Assembly: GCA_040218145.1 (NCBI GenBank)
Contig: JAVJQK010000035.1
Location: 205,227-269,226 of the forward strand
Origin: Sandaracinaceae bacterium
GTDB taxonomy: Bacteria; Myxococcota_A; Polyangia; Polyangiales; Sandaracinaceae
Direction of reading: 5' to 3'
Length of the DNA: 64,000 bases
Of the stretch, positions 52,182 to 60,464 are shown piece by piece (within the stretch, counting starts at the first letter, position 1; every line of letters begins with the position of its first letter). A program made the translations under genes and the position numbers. Below the pieces are notes generated by a model that was not told the DNA's origin, made no database searches, and worked only from the letters and a program-made list of their open reading frames with translations.

Positions 52182-53744
52182 TCAGCCGAAGAGCCGGCCG
52201 AGGCGCTCCCCCAGCGTGCCCCGCGCGTAGACCGCGCGGAGCGCGCGCCGCATGCCCGACACCATCGCGGGCTGGTAGGGGAACCAGAAGGGGTCGCGCG
52301 CGGGCATCGGGATGCGCTCCGTCCCGAGGTGCTTGGCCTCGCACATGCCCCGCAGGCTCTCGGCCCCGTGGATCTTCCCGTAGCCGCTCGCCTTGACGCC
52401 GCCGAAGGGCGCCTCGCTCACCGCGTATCCGATGACGACGTCGTTGACGAGCACCATCCCGGCGCGGACGCGCTCGGCGATGGCGCGCGCGCGCTCGCGG
52501 TCGGCGCTGAAGACGTACGCCGCGAGCCCGAGGTGGCTGTCGTTGGCGAGCGCGATGGCCTCCTCGTCGTCGGTGACGCGCATGATCGGCACGATCGGCC
52601 CGAAGATCTCCTCGCGCATCACGGCCATGTCGTGCCCGCAGCCGGTGAGCACGGTGGGCTCGAAGAACTGGCCCTCGCGGTCCGGCCGTCCGCCCCCGCA
52701 GCGGAGCTGCGCGCCGCGCGAGACCGCGTCTTCGATCAGCCGGGTGGCGTTGTCGATCTGGGGCGGGAAGATGATCGCCCCGAGGTCGACGTCGCCCAGC
52801 GGGTCACCCTGGCGCAGCTCTCGGGTCAGCGCGACCACGCGCTCCACCAGGCGGTCGTAGATGCCGCCCTGGGCGTAGACCCGCTCGACGCCGATGCAGA
52901 CCTGACCCGAGTTGGCGAAGCCGCCGAAGACGACCGCGCGCGCGGCCCGCTCGAGGTCCGCGTCGTCGCAGACGATGACGGGCGCCTTGCCGCCGAGCTC
53001 CATCGTCGCCTCGATCAGCCGCTCTCCGCACGCGGCCGCGACCTTGCGCCCCGTCTCGACGCCGCCGGTGAAGACGACCTTGTCGACGCCCGCGTCGATG
53101 AGGGCGGCGCCGGTCTTGCCGTCTCCGGTCACCACCGAGAAGAGATCGTCGGGCAGTCCGGCCGCGTCGTAGAGCTCCTTGGCCTTGAGCGCGATGAGCG
53201 GAGTGACCTCGCTCGGCTTGAGCACGACGCCGTTGCCCGCGACCAGCGCGGCGAGCACGTCCCCCATCGGGATCACGAAGGGGAAGTTCCAGGGAGAGAT
53301 GATGCCCACGACGCCCCGCGGCGCGTAGAGCACCTCGGCCCGGCGGTGCTTCAGGAGGTGCAGGTCGAGCTCGCGCGGCGCCAGGATGCGCGGAGCCTCT
53401 CGGGCGTACCACGTCGCGAGGTCGGCGGTGATGAAGACCTCGTGGGTGAGCGCCTCGGCTTTCGGCTTGCCGCACTCGCGCGCGATGAGCTCCACGACCT
53501 CGTCCGCGCGCCGCACGATCTCGTCCCGGAAGCGGCGGATGCGCTCGCACCGCTCCTCGATGGGCAAGAGCGCCCACGCCTCCTGCGCGCGCCGCGCCCG
53601 GGCCACCGCGTCACGGACGCGCTCGGCGTCCATGACCGGCACCTCGCCGAGCAGCTCCCCCGTGGCCGGCGCGTAGCTGCGAATCGTGCCCTGCGGCGCG
53701 TCGACCTGCGTCCCCTCGCCTCGTGCCTGCGTGATCCAACCCAT
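52182..53744 (-). CDS. NAD(P)-dependent aldehyde dehydrogenase
   Basis: The protein has 520 residues from ATG 53744. The ALDH fold is evident: GIISPWNFPFVIPMGDVLAAL, NGVVLKPSEVTPLIAL, VVFTGGVETGRKV, catalytic Glu in TMELGGKAPVIV, catalytic Cys 283 in GQVCIGVERVY, and EEIFGPIVPIMRV with FGGVKASGYGK near the end. A short hydrophobic/basic C-terminal extension (RRALRAVYARGTLGERLGRL) could bind a membrane, as in fatty or coniferyl aldehyde dehydrogenases. It oxidises an aldehyde to an acid; substrate not determined. It lies 41 bp downstream of the sigma-like regulator gene on the same strand. Confidence 0.92.
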   Translation of the reverse strand: MGWITQARGEGTQVDAPQGTIRSYAPATGELLGEVPVMDAERVRDAVARARRAQEAWALLPIEERCERIRRFRDEIVRRADEVVELIARECGKPKAEALTHEVFITADLATWYAREAPRILAPRELDLHLLKHRRAEVLYAPRGVVGIISPWNFPFVIPMGDVLAALVAGNGVVLKPSEVTPLIALKAKELYDAAGLPDDLFSVVTGDGKTGAALIDAGVDKVVFTGGVETGRKVAAACGERLIEATMELGGKAPVIVCDDADLERAARAVVFGGFANSGQVCIGVERVYAQGGIYDRLVERVVALTRELRQGDPLGDVDLGAIIFPPQIDNATRLIEDAVSRGAQLRCGGGRPDREGQFFEPTVLTGCGHDMAVMREEIFGPIVPIMRVTDDEEAIALANDSHLGLAAYVFSADRERARAIAERVRAGMVLVNDVVIGYAVSEAPFGGVKASGYGKIHGAESLRGMCEAKHLGTERIPMPARDPFWFPYQPAMVSGMRRALRAVYARGTLGERLGRLFG

Positions 53745-53785
53745 GCGGATCACGCTAGCAGAAGCCGCGCGCCGGGCGTGAGCCG

Positions 53786-54358
53786 CTACTCGCCGAGGTA
53801 GTCTTTGAGCCGCGCGATGTCCTGGATGGCCGAGAGCTTCGCGAGCCCGGCCGTCTCGACCTGCCGCACGCGCTCGCGGGTCAGGTTCATGATCTCGCCG
53901 ACCTCCTCGAGGGTGATGCCGCCGCGGTCCGCCACGTCGAGGGCGCACGTCTCGGTCATCTCCCAGACCTCGAGGTCGGGGAAGTTCACCTTGATCGACC
54001 CACGCACGGGGTGGACGTCGATGTAGAGGTGGTACTTGCACGACACGTACGGGCAAGGCCGCTCCATGTCGACGCAGTCCGCGCGCGTGCGCGGCTTCCA
54101 GTAGTCCGTCTCCGGGTAGAGCATCTTGCCCCGGTTCAGCTCGGTCTTGCTGAGCCGCCGGATCGAGATCGTCCGCGCGCGCGCACGACTGCGCCGCTTG
54201 CGGCGACCGCGCTTGCGGCGCGGCTGCTCGTCACCTTCGCTCGGCGCCACCGTCTCCGGCTCTGCCAACGCCAGGGCCAGAGAGCCTTCGGCACGCGGCT
54301 CGCCCACCGCCTCCGTCTGCTCGCTCGCCATCTCCATCGCCCCTCGTTCGTCCGCCAT
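53786..54358 (-). CDS. Sigma-region-4-like DNA-binding protein with Cys/His cluster
   Basis: The start is ATG 54358 with GGAGG 5 bases upstream; 190 residues. A disordered acidic N-terminus is followed by a basic stretch rich in RRKR (47-65). A segment with C95, C102, C107 and H110 ([17 protein letters not shown]) could bind a metal. A C-terminal helix-turn-helix like sigma-70 region 4 follows (about 138-178: [20 protein letters not shown]). Without region 2 it is not a complete sigma factor; it is more likely a DNA-binding regulator. It follows the MerR-like gene by 90 bp on the same strand and precedes the aldehyde dehydrogenase. Confidence 0.75.
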   Translation of the reverse strand: MADERGAMEMASEQTEAVGEPRAEGSLALALAEPETVAPSEGDEQPRRKRGRRKRRSRARARTISIRRLSKTELNRGKMLYPETDYWKPRTRADCVDMERPCPYVSCKYHLYIDVHPVRGSIKVNFPDLEVWEMTETCALDVADRGGITLEEVGEIMNLTRERVRQVETAGLAKLSAIQDIARLKDYLGE

Positions 54359-54448
54359 CGTTCCTCCCATCGAGCGCGTCCTCCCTGAACGCACCCATGG
54401 ACATCAGAAGTCTCGTTGACCGTCGCCCGGACCCACCCGGGCGGCTCC

Positions 54449-54988
54449 CTACACCACCGCCCGCGCCATCCGAGCGCGCAGCGACATTCGTTTCTCGATC
54501 CCCTCGAGCCGGCCCATCAGCTCCACACCGAGCTGCTTCGCCTCGTCGAGGTGCTTCTTGGCGAGCGCGTCGACCGCGTCGCCCTCCCGCTCGCGCTGCG
54601 CGAGCACGCCCTCGACCGCGGTGAAGATCTTGTCCAGCCGCCGAGTGAGCTCCTCGAGATCCCCGCGCACGAAGAGAAACTCGCGCTGGATCTCGTCCAT
54701 CGTGTAGCCCTGGCCCATGAGCCGCCGGATCTCGTCGATCTGGCGGACCACGGTGGCCGGGTAGAGCCCCTGCGAGCCGCGCCGCTTGCCCTTGCGGGCC
54801 ACGCGAACGCTCCGGGGCAGCAAGCCGAGCTGCACGTACTTCCGAAAGGTCGCCTCGGTGAGCTTGCCGCCGCGCGCCGTGAAGGCCTCGACGATCTGCT
54901 GGACCGTCATGCCCTGCGGATGCGCGCGCTCGATCGCCACGAGCTCTTGCTCGCTCCAGCCGTCTCGCGTGTTTCCGGGGTGGGTCAT
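54449..54988 (-). CDS. MerR-like transcription regulator
   Basis: The 179-residue protein starts at ATG 54988. The DNA-binding region (about 25-100) reads [41 protein letters not shown] and [20 protein letters not shown], a MerR-type winged helix with an insert. A long coiled coil follows ([39 protein letters not shown]), suitable for dimerisation. No metal-binding Cys is present, so a non-metal signal or constitutive binding is likely. Its promoter has an inverted repeat centred in an 18-bp spacer, suggesting autoregulation. It may control the sigma-like gene downstream. Confidence 0.8.
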   Translation of the reverse strand: MTHPGNTRDGWSEQELVAIERAHPQGMTVQQIVEAFTARGGKLTEATFRKYVQLGLLPRSVRVARKGKRRGSQGLYPATVVRQIDEIRRLMGQGYTMDEIQREFLFVRGDLEELTRRLDKIFTAVEGVLAQREREGDAVDALAKKHLDEAKQLGVELMGRLEGIEKRMSLRARMARAVV

Positions 54989-55294
54989 GGCAGCTCGCTT
55001 CAGCGTGGGTGGGATCGGCTCGTTGGATCCAACCTTTCGAACGCCAGCGAATGTATTCCCTTGAATGGAATCGTGTCAAACAAAATGCGCAAGACGGGAA
55101 CACTTAGACGTAAACACAGAGAAATCAGGCACTTGCCAGCCCAGTCCAGCGGGGTCCGGAGGGTCTCGAGGCCCGCATTTCGCGATCGCCTCGTACCGAA
55201 GACGATCGGCCAGCCGCGGGTCGTCGAAGCCGATCTCTTCAAGCGAACGCCGATCGAGTTGCCGCGGGTGAGCGCGAGCGGCAGGCTGCGGGCC
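54989..55294. other. Intergenic region of about 300 bp, AT-richer than its surroundings
   Basis: This divergent spacer separates the MerR-like gene (-) from the Cys-rich lipoprotein (+). The stretch 55045-55130 is noticeably AT-richer than the rest of the window and holds the MerR-type promoter. No RNA gene or convincing ORF is visible in it; a plus-strand promoter for the lipoprotein was not identified. Confidence 0.6.
55050..55079 (-). promoter_or_regulatory. Promoter of the MerR-like gene with spacer operator
   Basis: On the minus strand a perfect TTGACA (55079-55074) and TACATT (55055-55050) are 18 bp apart, longer than the usual 17. ATTCC-N7-GGAAT (55055-55071) lies in the spacer, the position MerR proteins occupy. 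Transcription would start near 55043, about 55 bases before ATG 54988. Confidence 0.6.
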
Positions 55295-55582
55295 ATGCGA
55301 TCTCTCGCCCTGGGTCTGGTCTGGGTGGCCCTCTGCTTCGGCTGCAGCGACGGCAGCCGCGGAGACGGCCGCACCGGCGAGTCCTGTCAGGAGGCGGACG
55401 ACTGCCGTCACGGCCTCTGCGTGGCCGGCGTCGCCGGCGACGCGCCCGTCTGCACCATCAGCTGCGCCTCGACCGACGAGTGCCCGCGCGGGTGGGCCTG
55501 CTCCGGGCTCACCTCGGACAACGTGCTCATTTGCACCCAGGGCGCGCCGACGCCCTTCGGGGTGGGCGCGCGCGAGGAGTGA
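55295..55582 (+). CDS. Small Cys-rich lipoprotein (95 aa)
   Basis: The start is ATG 55295; 95 residues. A short signal peptide with lipobox WVALCFGC (C17) is followed by a mature part with eight further Cys in the pattern SCQEADDCRHGLCV, CTISCASTDECPRGWAC and ICTQG. This is typical of disulfide-rich surface modules in myxobacterial lipoproteins. The motif style matches the Cys modules in the 303-residue lipoprotein at 7422. It lies alone before the ABC transporter operon. Function unknown. Confidence 0.75.
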   Translation: MRSLALGLVWVALCFGCSDGSRGDGRTGESCQEADDCRHGLCVAGVAGDAPVCTISCASTDECPRGWACSGLTSDNVLICTQGAPTPFGVGAREE

Positions 55583-55703
55583 CGTCACCGGGGGCACGGT
55601 CACCCGCGGGACGCGTCTCCAACCGTCCCGAAGAATCCCGTGGAGCGGGTGGCGGGCGCCTTGCTAAGGTCCGCCGCGTGAGCACACGCGAGACGGAGGC
55701 CCG

Positions 55704-56723
55704 GTGCGTCGGACTGGCTTAGGCGTCGCCCTGCTCGGGCTGGCGGCCATGGTCTTGCCCGCGTTCGAGGTCGCGCTCGAGGCGTCGCCCAACGCCCTCC
55801 CCATCGCGGGCGCCGCACTCTTCGTGCTCGGCGCCGCGCTCTTCGGGGTCGGGTTGGTCCGGGATCCGGCCGGCATCGGCGACCCACGGGCCTGGCGACG
55901 CTTCCGCAACAACCGCGGCGCGCTCGCGGGGGCCGTGCTGGTGCTCTTCGTCGGCTTCACCGCCTTCGTCGGCCCCATCCTCGCGCCGATGGACCCGAAC
56001 GAGATCCACGAGAACGGCCTCTCGGACCGCGGCGAGCCCATCGAGCCCGACGAACAGTTCGTGCTCGGGACCGACGCCATCGGCCGCGACGAGCTGAGCC
56101 GGCTCCTCTTCGGGGGCCGCATCTCGCTCGCCGTCGCGTTCGGCGCGGTGGCCATCGCGGGGAGCTTCGGCTTCTGCGCGGGGCTCCTGAGCGGCTACTT
56201 CCGCGGCATCGCCGACGCGACGATCATCCAGCTGATCAACTTCGTGCTGTCGCTGCCCTTCCTGCTCGTGGCCATCGCCCTGAACCGCGTCATCGACGAC
56301 CCGTCGCTCTGGGTCCTCTGCGTGCTGCTCGGCGGGCTCAGCTGGACGCGCCTCGCGCGGGTCACGCGGGCCAAGACGCTGCAGGCGCGGGAGCTGGAGT
56401 ACGTGCAGGCGGCGCGGGCGCTGGGCATGAGCCACATGCGCATCCTCTTCCGGCACGTGGTGCCGAACGTGCTCGGGCCGGCCATCGTGCTCGGGACGAC
56501 GCTGATCGCGGCGATGATCATCATCGAGAGCGCGATGAGCTTCCTCGGCCTCGGCGTGAAGCCGCCCACCGCGAGCTGGGGCAGCATGCTGCGCGACGGT
56601 CAGGAGTACATGGTCCACTCCCCACGGCTGCTCGCGTGGCCCGCGGTGCTGATCGTGATGACCGTGTTCGGGTTCAACCTCCTCGGCGAAGGGCTGCGCG
56701 ATGCGCTCGACCCGAAGGAGTGA
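55704..56723 (+). CDS. Peptide/nickel-type ABC permease (DppC-like)
   Basis: GTG 55704 follows GGAGGCCCG; 339 residues. Two extra N-terminal helices (1-50) precede the DppC-type core: an N-terminal helix (GALAGAVLVLFVGFTAFVGP), LGTDAIGRDELSRLLFGGRISL (read in two parts) and the BPD_transp_1 domain. The EAA-like loop AKTLQARELEYVQAARALGMS contacts the ATPase, and SFLGLGVKPPTASWGSML is the family C-terminal signature. It forms the inner-membrane channel with the DppB-like protein encoded at 58464. It overlaps the binding-protein gene by 23 bp. No ATPase gene is in the operon. Confidence 0.92.
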   Translation: MRRTGLGVALLGLAAMVLPAFEVALEASPNALPIAGAALFVLGAALFGVGLVRDPAGIGDPRAWRRFRNNRGALAGAVLVLFVGFTAFVGPILAPMDPNEIHENGLSDRGEPIEPDEQFVLGTDAIGRDELSRLLFGGRISLAVAFGAVAIAGSFGFCAGLLSGYFRGIADATIIQLINFVLSLPFLLVAIALNRVIDDPSLWVLCVLLGGLSWTRLARVTRAKTLQARELEYVQAARALGMSHMRILFRHVVPNVLGPAIVLGTTLIAAMIIIESAMSFLGLGVKPPTASWGSMLRDGQEYMVHSPRLLAWPAVLIVMTVFGFNLLGEGLRDALDPKE

Positions 56724-58467
56724 GGCCTACGCCGGCCTGGTGGCCATCGGGCTGTTCGCGCTCACGGTCGTCACCATCGGCTGGTTCATGCCGGACGCGC
56801 CGACGGGGCCCCGCTACATGGGCGCGGGCGCCGAGACGCCCCAGCGCGGCGGCACCTTCGTCTTCCACCACGAGAGCGACGTGCGCGGGTTCGACCCGCA
56901 CAAGTCCTTCGACGAGCTGAGCAACATGGGCATCAAGCTCCTGTTCGAGGGCCTGCTCGACTACGACCGCGACACGATGGACCTCGTGCCCCGGCTGGCG
57001 CTCGAGGTCCCGGAGCCGAGCGAGGACGGCCGGACCTACCGCTTCCGCCTCCGCGAGGGGGTCCGCTTCGCCGATGATCCGTGCTTCGAGGGCGGGCGCG
57101 GGCGCGAGGTCACGGCCCACGACGTGCGCTGGTCGATGGAGCACATGCTCGCGACCGGGACCGCGTCTCCCGGGGCGACCTTCTACACGCTCATCGAGGG
57201 CTACGACGCCTTCCGCGCGGGCGAGGCGAGCCACGTCTCGGGCATCCGGGTCATCGACCGCCACACCATCGACTTCTCGCTGAGCCGTCCGGATCAGACC
57301 TTCCTCTACACGATGGCGATGAGCTTCGCGTACCCCGTCGCGCGCGAGGCGTACGCGCGGTACGGCGAGGAGATCCGCCGCCACCCCGTCGGCACCGGCG
57401 CCTACGTGCTCGAGGACTGGGAGCCGGGGGTCGAGCTGACCTTCGTGCGCAACCCCAACTACTTCGAGGAGGGGCGGCCCTGGGTCGACCGACAGGTGTT
57501 CGAGCTCAACCTCGACCGCGGCCCCGCGGTGATGCGCTTCCGCAACGGCGACCTCGACCACATCCATCGCCAGACCCCGAGCGACTACCTCGAGCTGCGC
57601 GACATGGAGGCCTGGGCGCCCTACCGGGTGGAGGCGCCGCAGCCGAACATCTGGGGCGTGATCATGAACTGCGATCTCGCGCCCTTCGACGACCGCCACG
57701 TGCGGCGCGCGGTGGCCTTCGCGATCAACCGCGCGCAGTGGCGCCGGGCCCGCGCGAACCGCCTCGCGCTCCAGGGCCAGCCCATCCCCCGCGTGCTGCC
57801 GGGCTTCGACCCGGAGCTGCCGGGGCGGCACGAGTACGATCTGGAGCGCGCCCGCGAGGAGATGCGGCTCGCCGGTCACCCCGACGGCATCGAGCAGGAG
57901 ATCGAGGTCTGGCTCGGCGAAGGCGACACCGGCCGCCGCTACGGGGAGCTGATCCAGTCGGATCTGCGCGAGATCGGGCTGAACATCCGCATCAAGCAGG
58001 TGGCCTTCCCCATCTTCCTGCAGGAGACCGGCAAGCCGCGCACGGCACAGATGCTCCTCTCCGGCTGGTCGATGGACTTCCCCGACCCGGCGAACTTCCT
58101 CGACATCCTCTTCCACTCGCGGTCCATCCACGAGGAGGACTCGGAGAACAAGGCGTTCTACTCGAACCCGGAGCTCGACCGGATCCTCGACGAGGCGCGG
58201 GTCGAGCGAGACCGGCCGCGCCGCCTGGCGATGTACCGCGAGGCGTCGCGCATCCTCGTCGACGACGCGCCGTGGGCGTTCGTGTGGAGCGACGTCTCGA
58301 TGGAGATGTGGCAACCCTACGTGCGAAACTACAGGCCTCACGCCGTCTGGGACAACTTCTACCGTGACGTCTGGCTGGATCTCCCGCGTCGCCGCGTCGC
58401 CATGCGCCCCACGAGCCCGCTCAACCGCTTCGCGGCCGCGCTCTCGCCCTTCGGGAGGCTCCGTTGA
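56701..58467 (+). CDS. Extracytoplasmic peptide-binding protein of an ABC importer
   Basis: The 588-residue SBP_bac_5 (DppA/OppA-like) protein has RGGTFVFHHESDVRGFDPHKS near the start (read in two parts). It also has LVPRLALEVPEPSEDGRTYRF, VTAHDVRWSMEHML, VGTGAYVLEDWEPG and LLSGWSMDFPDPANFLDILF. The N-terminus is one uncleaved-looking helix (LVAIGLFALTVVTIGWFM) without a lipobox, so the protein is probably membrane-anchored. ATG 56701 lies inside the end of the dppC-like gene, and its stop overlaps the dppB-like start (TTGA). Peptides are the likely ligand, but the family also binds nickel, heme and sugars. Confidence 0.9.
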   Translation: MRSTRRSEAYAGLVAIGLFALTVVTIGWFMPDAPTGPRYMGAGAETPQRGGTFVFHHESDVRGFDPHKSFDELSNMGIKLLFEGLLDYDRDTMDLVPRLALEVPEPSEDGRTYRFRLREGVRFADDPCFEGGRGREVTAHDVRWSMEHMLATGTASPGATFYTLIEGYDAFRAGEASHVSGIRVIDRHTIDFSLSRPDQTFLYTMAMSFAYPVAREAYARYGEEIRRHPVGTGAYVLEDWEPGVELTFVRNPNYFEEGRPWVDRQVFELNLDRGPAVMRFRNGDLDHIHRQTPSDYLELRDMEAWAPYRVEAPQPNIWGVIMNCDLAPFDDRHVRRAVAFAINRAQWRRARANRLALQGQPIPRVLPGFDPELPGRHEYDLERAREEMRLAGHPDGIEQEIEVWLGEGDTGRRYGELIQSDLREIGLNIRIKQVAFPIFLQETGKPRTAQMLLSGWSMDFPDPANFLDILFHSRSIHEEDSENKAFYSNPELDRILDEARVERDRPRRLAMYREASRILVDDAPWAFVWSDVSMEMWQPYVRNYRPHAVWDNFYRDVWLDLPRRRVAMRPTSPLNRFAAALSPFGRLR

Positions 58468-59453
58468 CCGAGCTGATCCTCAAGCGGAGCCTCATCGGCG
58501 TCGTCATCGTACTGCTCGCGCTGACCAGCCTCTTCTTCGTCGCCAACGGCATCGGGGACCCGGCGGTGGCCACCCTCGGCGCGCGCGCCCACCCCGACCA
58601 GCTCGAGGCGTTCCGGCAGGAGCACGGGCTCAACGACCCGCTGCCGACCCAGTTCATGCGCTACCTCGGCGTCGTCCCCTTCGCCCCGCCGGTGGGCTCC
58701 GACGCGGAGCCGGAGTATCGGGGGCTCTTGCAGGGCGACCTCGGCCGCTCGTTCCGGGACGACCAGCCCGTGACCCGCGTGATCCTGCAGCGGCTCCCGC
58801 GCACCCTTCTCCTGAGCGGCATGGCGCTGAGCTTCGAGATCTTCCTCGGCCTGCTCATCGGCACGCTCGCCGCGCTCCGCCGCGGCACGCTGCTCGACAC
58901 CGGCTTCATGGGCCTCGCCTACCTCGGGATCAGCATCCCGAGCTTCGTCTCGGGCCCCATCCTGCTGCTCGTGATGGCGTTCCGCCTCGGCTGGTTCCCC
59001 ATCGGCGGCTACGGCGTCGGCTTCGCCGACCACGTCTATCACGCGCTGTTGCCCGCCTTCACGATGGCCATCCTCGGCGCCGCCACCTACGCGCGCATCA
59101 TGCGCTCCGAGATGATCGAGACCATGCAGGCCGACTACATCCGGACCGCGCGCGCCAAGGGCCTCGCTCCCGCGCAGGTGGTGGTCGGCCACGGGGTGCG
59201 CAACGCGATGCTCCCCATCGTGACCCTGATGGGCCTGAGCCTGCCGTTCCTCGTCAACGGCGCGATCATCACCGAGGCCATCTTCAACTGGCCGGGCATG
59301 GGGCGGCTCGCCATCGAGTCCATTCACTCGCTCGACGTCCCGATGATCATGGGCGTGGTGCTCTTCGCGGCCGTGGCCGTGCAGATCGGCAACCTGCTCG
59401 CGGACATCGCGGTCGGCGCCCTCGACCCCCGCGTCCGCATGGGCGAGCGCTGA
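58464..59453 (+). CDS. Peptide/nickel-type ABC permease (DppB-like)
   Basis: The start is TTG 58464 overlapping the TGA of the binding-protein gene, with GGGAGG upstream; 329 residues. It has an N-terminal helix (LIGVVIVLLALTSLFFVANG), the region HPDQLEAFRQEHGLNDPLPTQF (read in parts) typical of DppB, and LGISIPSFVSGPILLL. The ATPase-contact loop MIETMQADYIRTARAKGLAP and the ending FNWPGMGRLAIESI follow. It forms the second half of the transporter channel. It ends directly against the convergent PPC-domain gene with no spacer. Confidence 0.92.
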   Translation: MTELILKRSLIGVVIVLLALTSLFFVANGIGDPAVATLGARAHPDQLEAFRQEHGLNDPLPTQFMRYLGVVPFAPPVGSDAEPEYRGLLQGDLGRSFRDDQPVTRVILQRLPRTLLLSGMALSFEIFLGLLIGTLAALRRGTLLDTGFMGLAYLGISIPSFVSGPILLLVMAFRLGWFPIGGYGVGFADHVYHALLPAFTMAILGAATYARIMRSEMIETMQADYIRTARAKGLAPAQVVVGHGVRNAMLPIVTLMGLSLPFLVNGAIITEAIFNWPGMGRLAIESIHSLDVPMIMGVVLFAAVAVQIGNLLADIAVGALDPRVRMGER

Positions 59454-60440
59454 TCAGCGACGCCGGGGGCGGATCGGGAAGACGCGGCGGGTGCCCTCCA
59501 TGCGGGGCTGTCCGACCTCCATGTAGTCGAGCTTGATGGTCTTCCGCACGCCGGAGGGGAGCTTGATGACGATGCCGCCCTCCCCGTCCTCCTTCTCGAC
59601 CTTGCAGAGCCCGAACTGGCGGTGCTGGATGAAGTCGCCCTTCTCCGGGATGGGCTCGTCCATGAACTCCGCCTCGCTCGTCTTGCGCTTCTCGGGGAGC
59701 GGCGGGGGCTTGAAGCCGACGGGGGCCTCGCGCTTCTTCTTCTTTCGCTTCCTCGGCGGTGGCTCGGGCTCGCGCGCGACCGGCCGCGCGACCTCGGGCG
59801 CCGCGCTCACCGCGGCCACGTCGGCCCAGCTCACCCCGCCCGACGACGGCGCGGCGCTCCGTTCTTCTTCCTCGTCGTCGTCCTCGTAGTCGTCGTCCTC
59901 GTCGGGCTCCTGCGTCCAGGTCTGCGTGGCCGGCTCCGGTCTCGCAGGGGCCGCGCTCGAGGGGGCCGCGCTCGAGGGCGCCGACCTCGAGGGGGCCGCC
60001 GCGCCGCTGCGGGCCTCGCCCTGCCAGAGCCACAGGCCCGTCGCGCGGTCCTTCTCCCGGGTGAGCGAGACGTCGTCGAAGCACTCCAGGTAGAGCTCCA
60101 CCGAGAACACACGCGCCGCCGTGAGCCGGCCGCCGAGCACCTCGACCCCGTTGTCCGTGCGTCGCGACAAGGTCGCGTGCAGCATCGGATCCCCGCCGGA
60201 GAGGCTGCCCTCGAGCGAGAGGATCTCGCACGGCGCGCTGAAGCGCTGCGGCGGCTCCGCGCGGCGCAGCCCCTGGTCGTGCCGGTCCAGCTCGACCCAC
60301 TCGAGCGTGCCGACGCCGCGCACCCAGGCGGCGCTCACGCCCTCCTCTTCGGCGAGCTTGGACAGGGAGGCGAGCAGCTCCTCGCCCTGGTCGAGGCGCA
60401 CGAGCAGGCGCCGCTGGGACTGGCTCTCGAGGACCAACAT
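59454..60440 (-). CDS. PPC-domain (DUF296) protein with acidic/basic linker and CarD-like C-terminus
   Basis: The 328-residue protein begins with a PPC/DUF296 domain (about 8-135: LLVRLDQGEELLASLSKLAE, GVGTLEWVELDRHD, EGSLSGGDPMLHATLSRR). A disordered Ala/Ser/Pro region, a strongly acidic run (DEDDDYEDDDEEEE, about 180-195) and a basic cluster (RKRKKKKR) lead to a small C-terminal barrel (about 268-325). That barrel reads GDFIQHRQFGLCKVEKED...LPSGVRKTIKLDYMEV and resembles CarD/Tudor-like domains. Plant AHL proteins combine PPC with AT-hooks in nucleoid binding; a DNA- or RNA-polymerase-associated role is inferred here. Alone on its strand, convergent with the dppB-like gene. Confidence 0.75.
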   Translation of the reverse strand: MLVLESQSQRRLLVRLDQGEELLASLSKLAEEEGVSAAWVRGVGTLEWVELDRHDQGLRRAEPPQRFSAPCEILSLEGSLSGGDPMLHATLSRRTDNGVEVLGGRLTAARVFSVELYLECFDDVSLTREKDRATGLWLWQGEARSGAAAPSRSAPSSAAPSSAAPARPEPATQTWTQEPDEDDDYEDDDEEEERSAAPSSGGVSWADVAAVSAAPEVARPVAREPEPPPRKRKKKKREAPVGFKPPPLPEKRKTSEAEFMDEPIPEKGDFIQHRQFGLCKVEKEDGEGGIVIKLPSGVRKTIKLDYMEVGQPRMEGTRRVFPIRPRRR

Positions 60441-60464
60441 GCGCCCTCGTTAGCACGCCCCGCT

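Noticed and set aside
53786..54358. Complete sigma-70 family factor
   Set aside because: Only a region-4-like helix-turn-helix is present; region 2 is missing, so it is called a DNA-binding protein.
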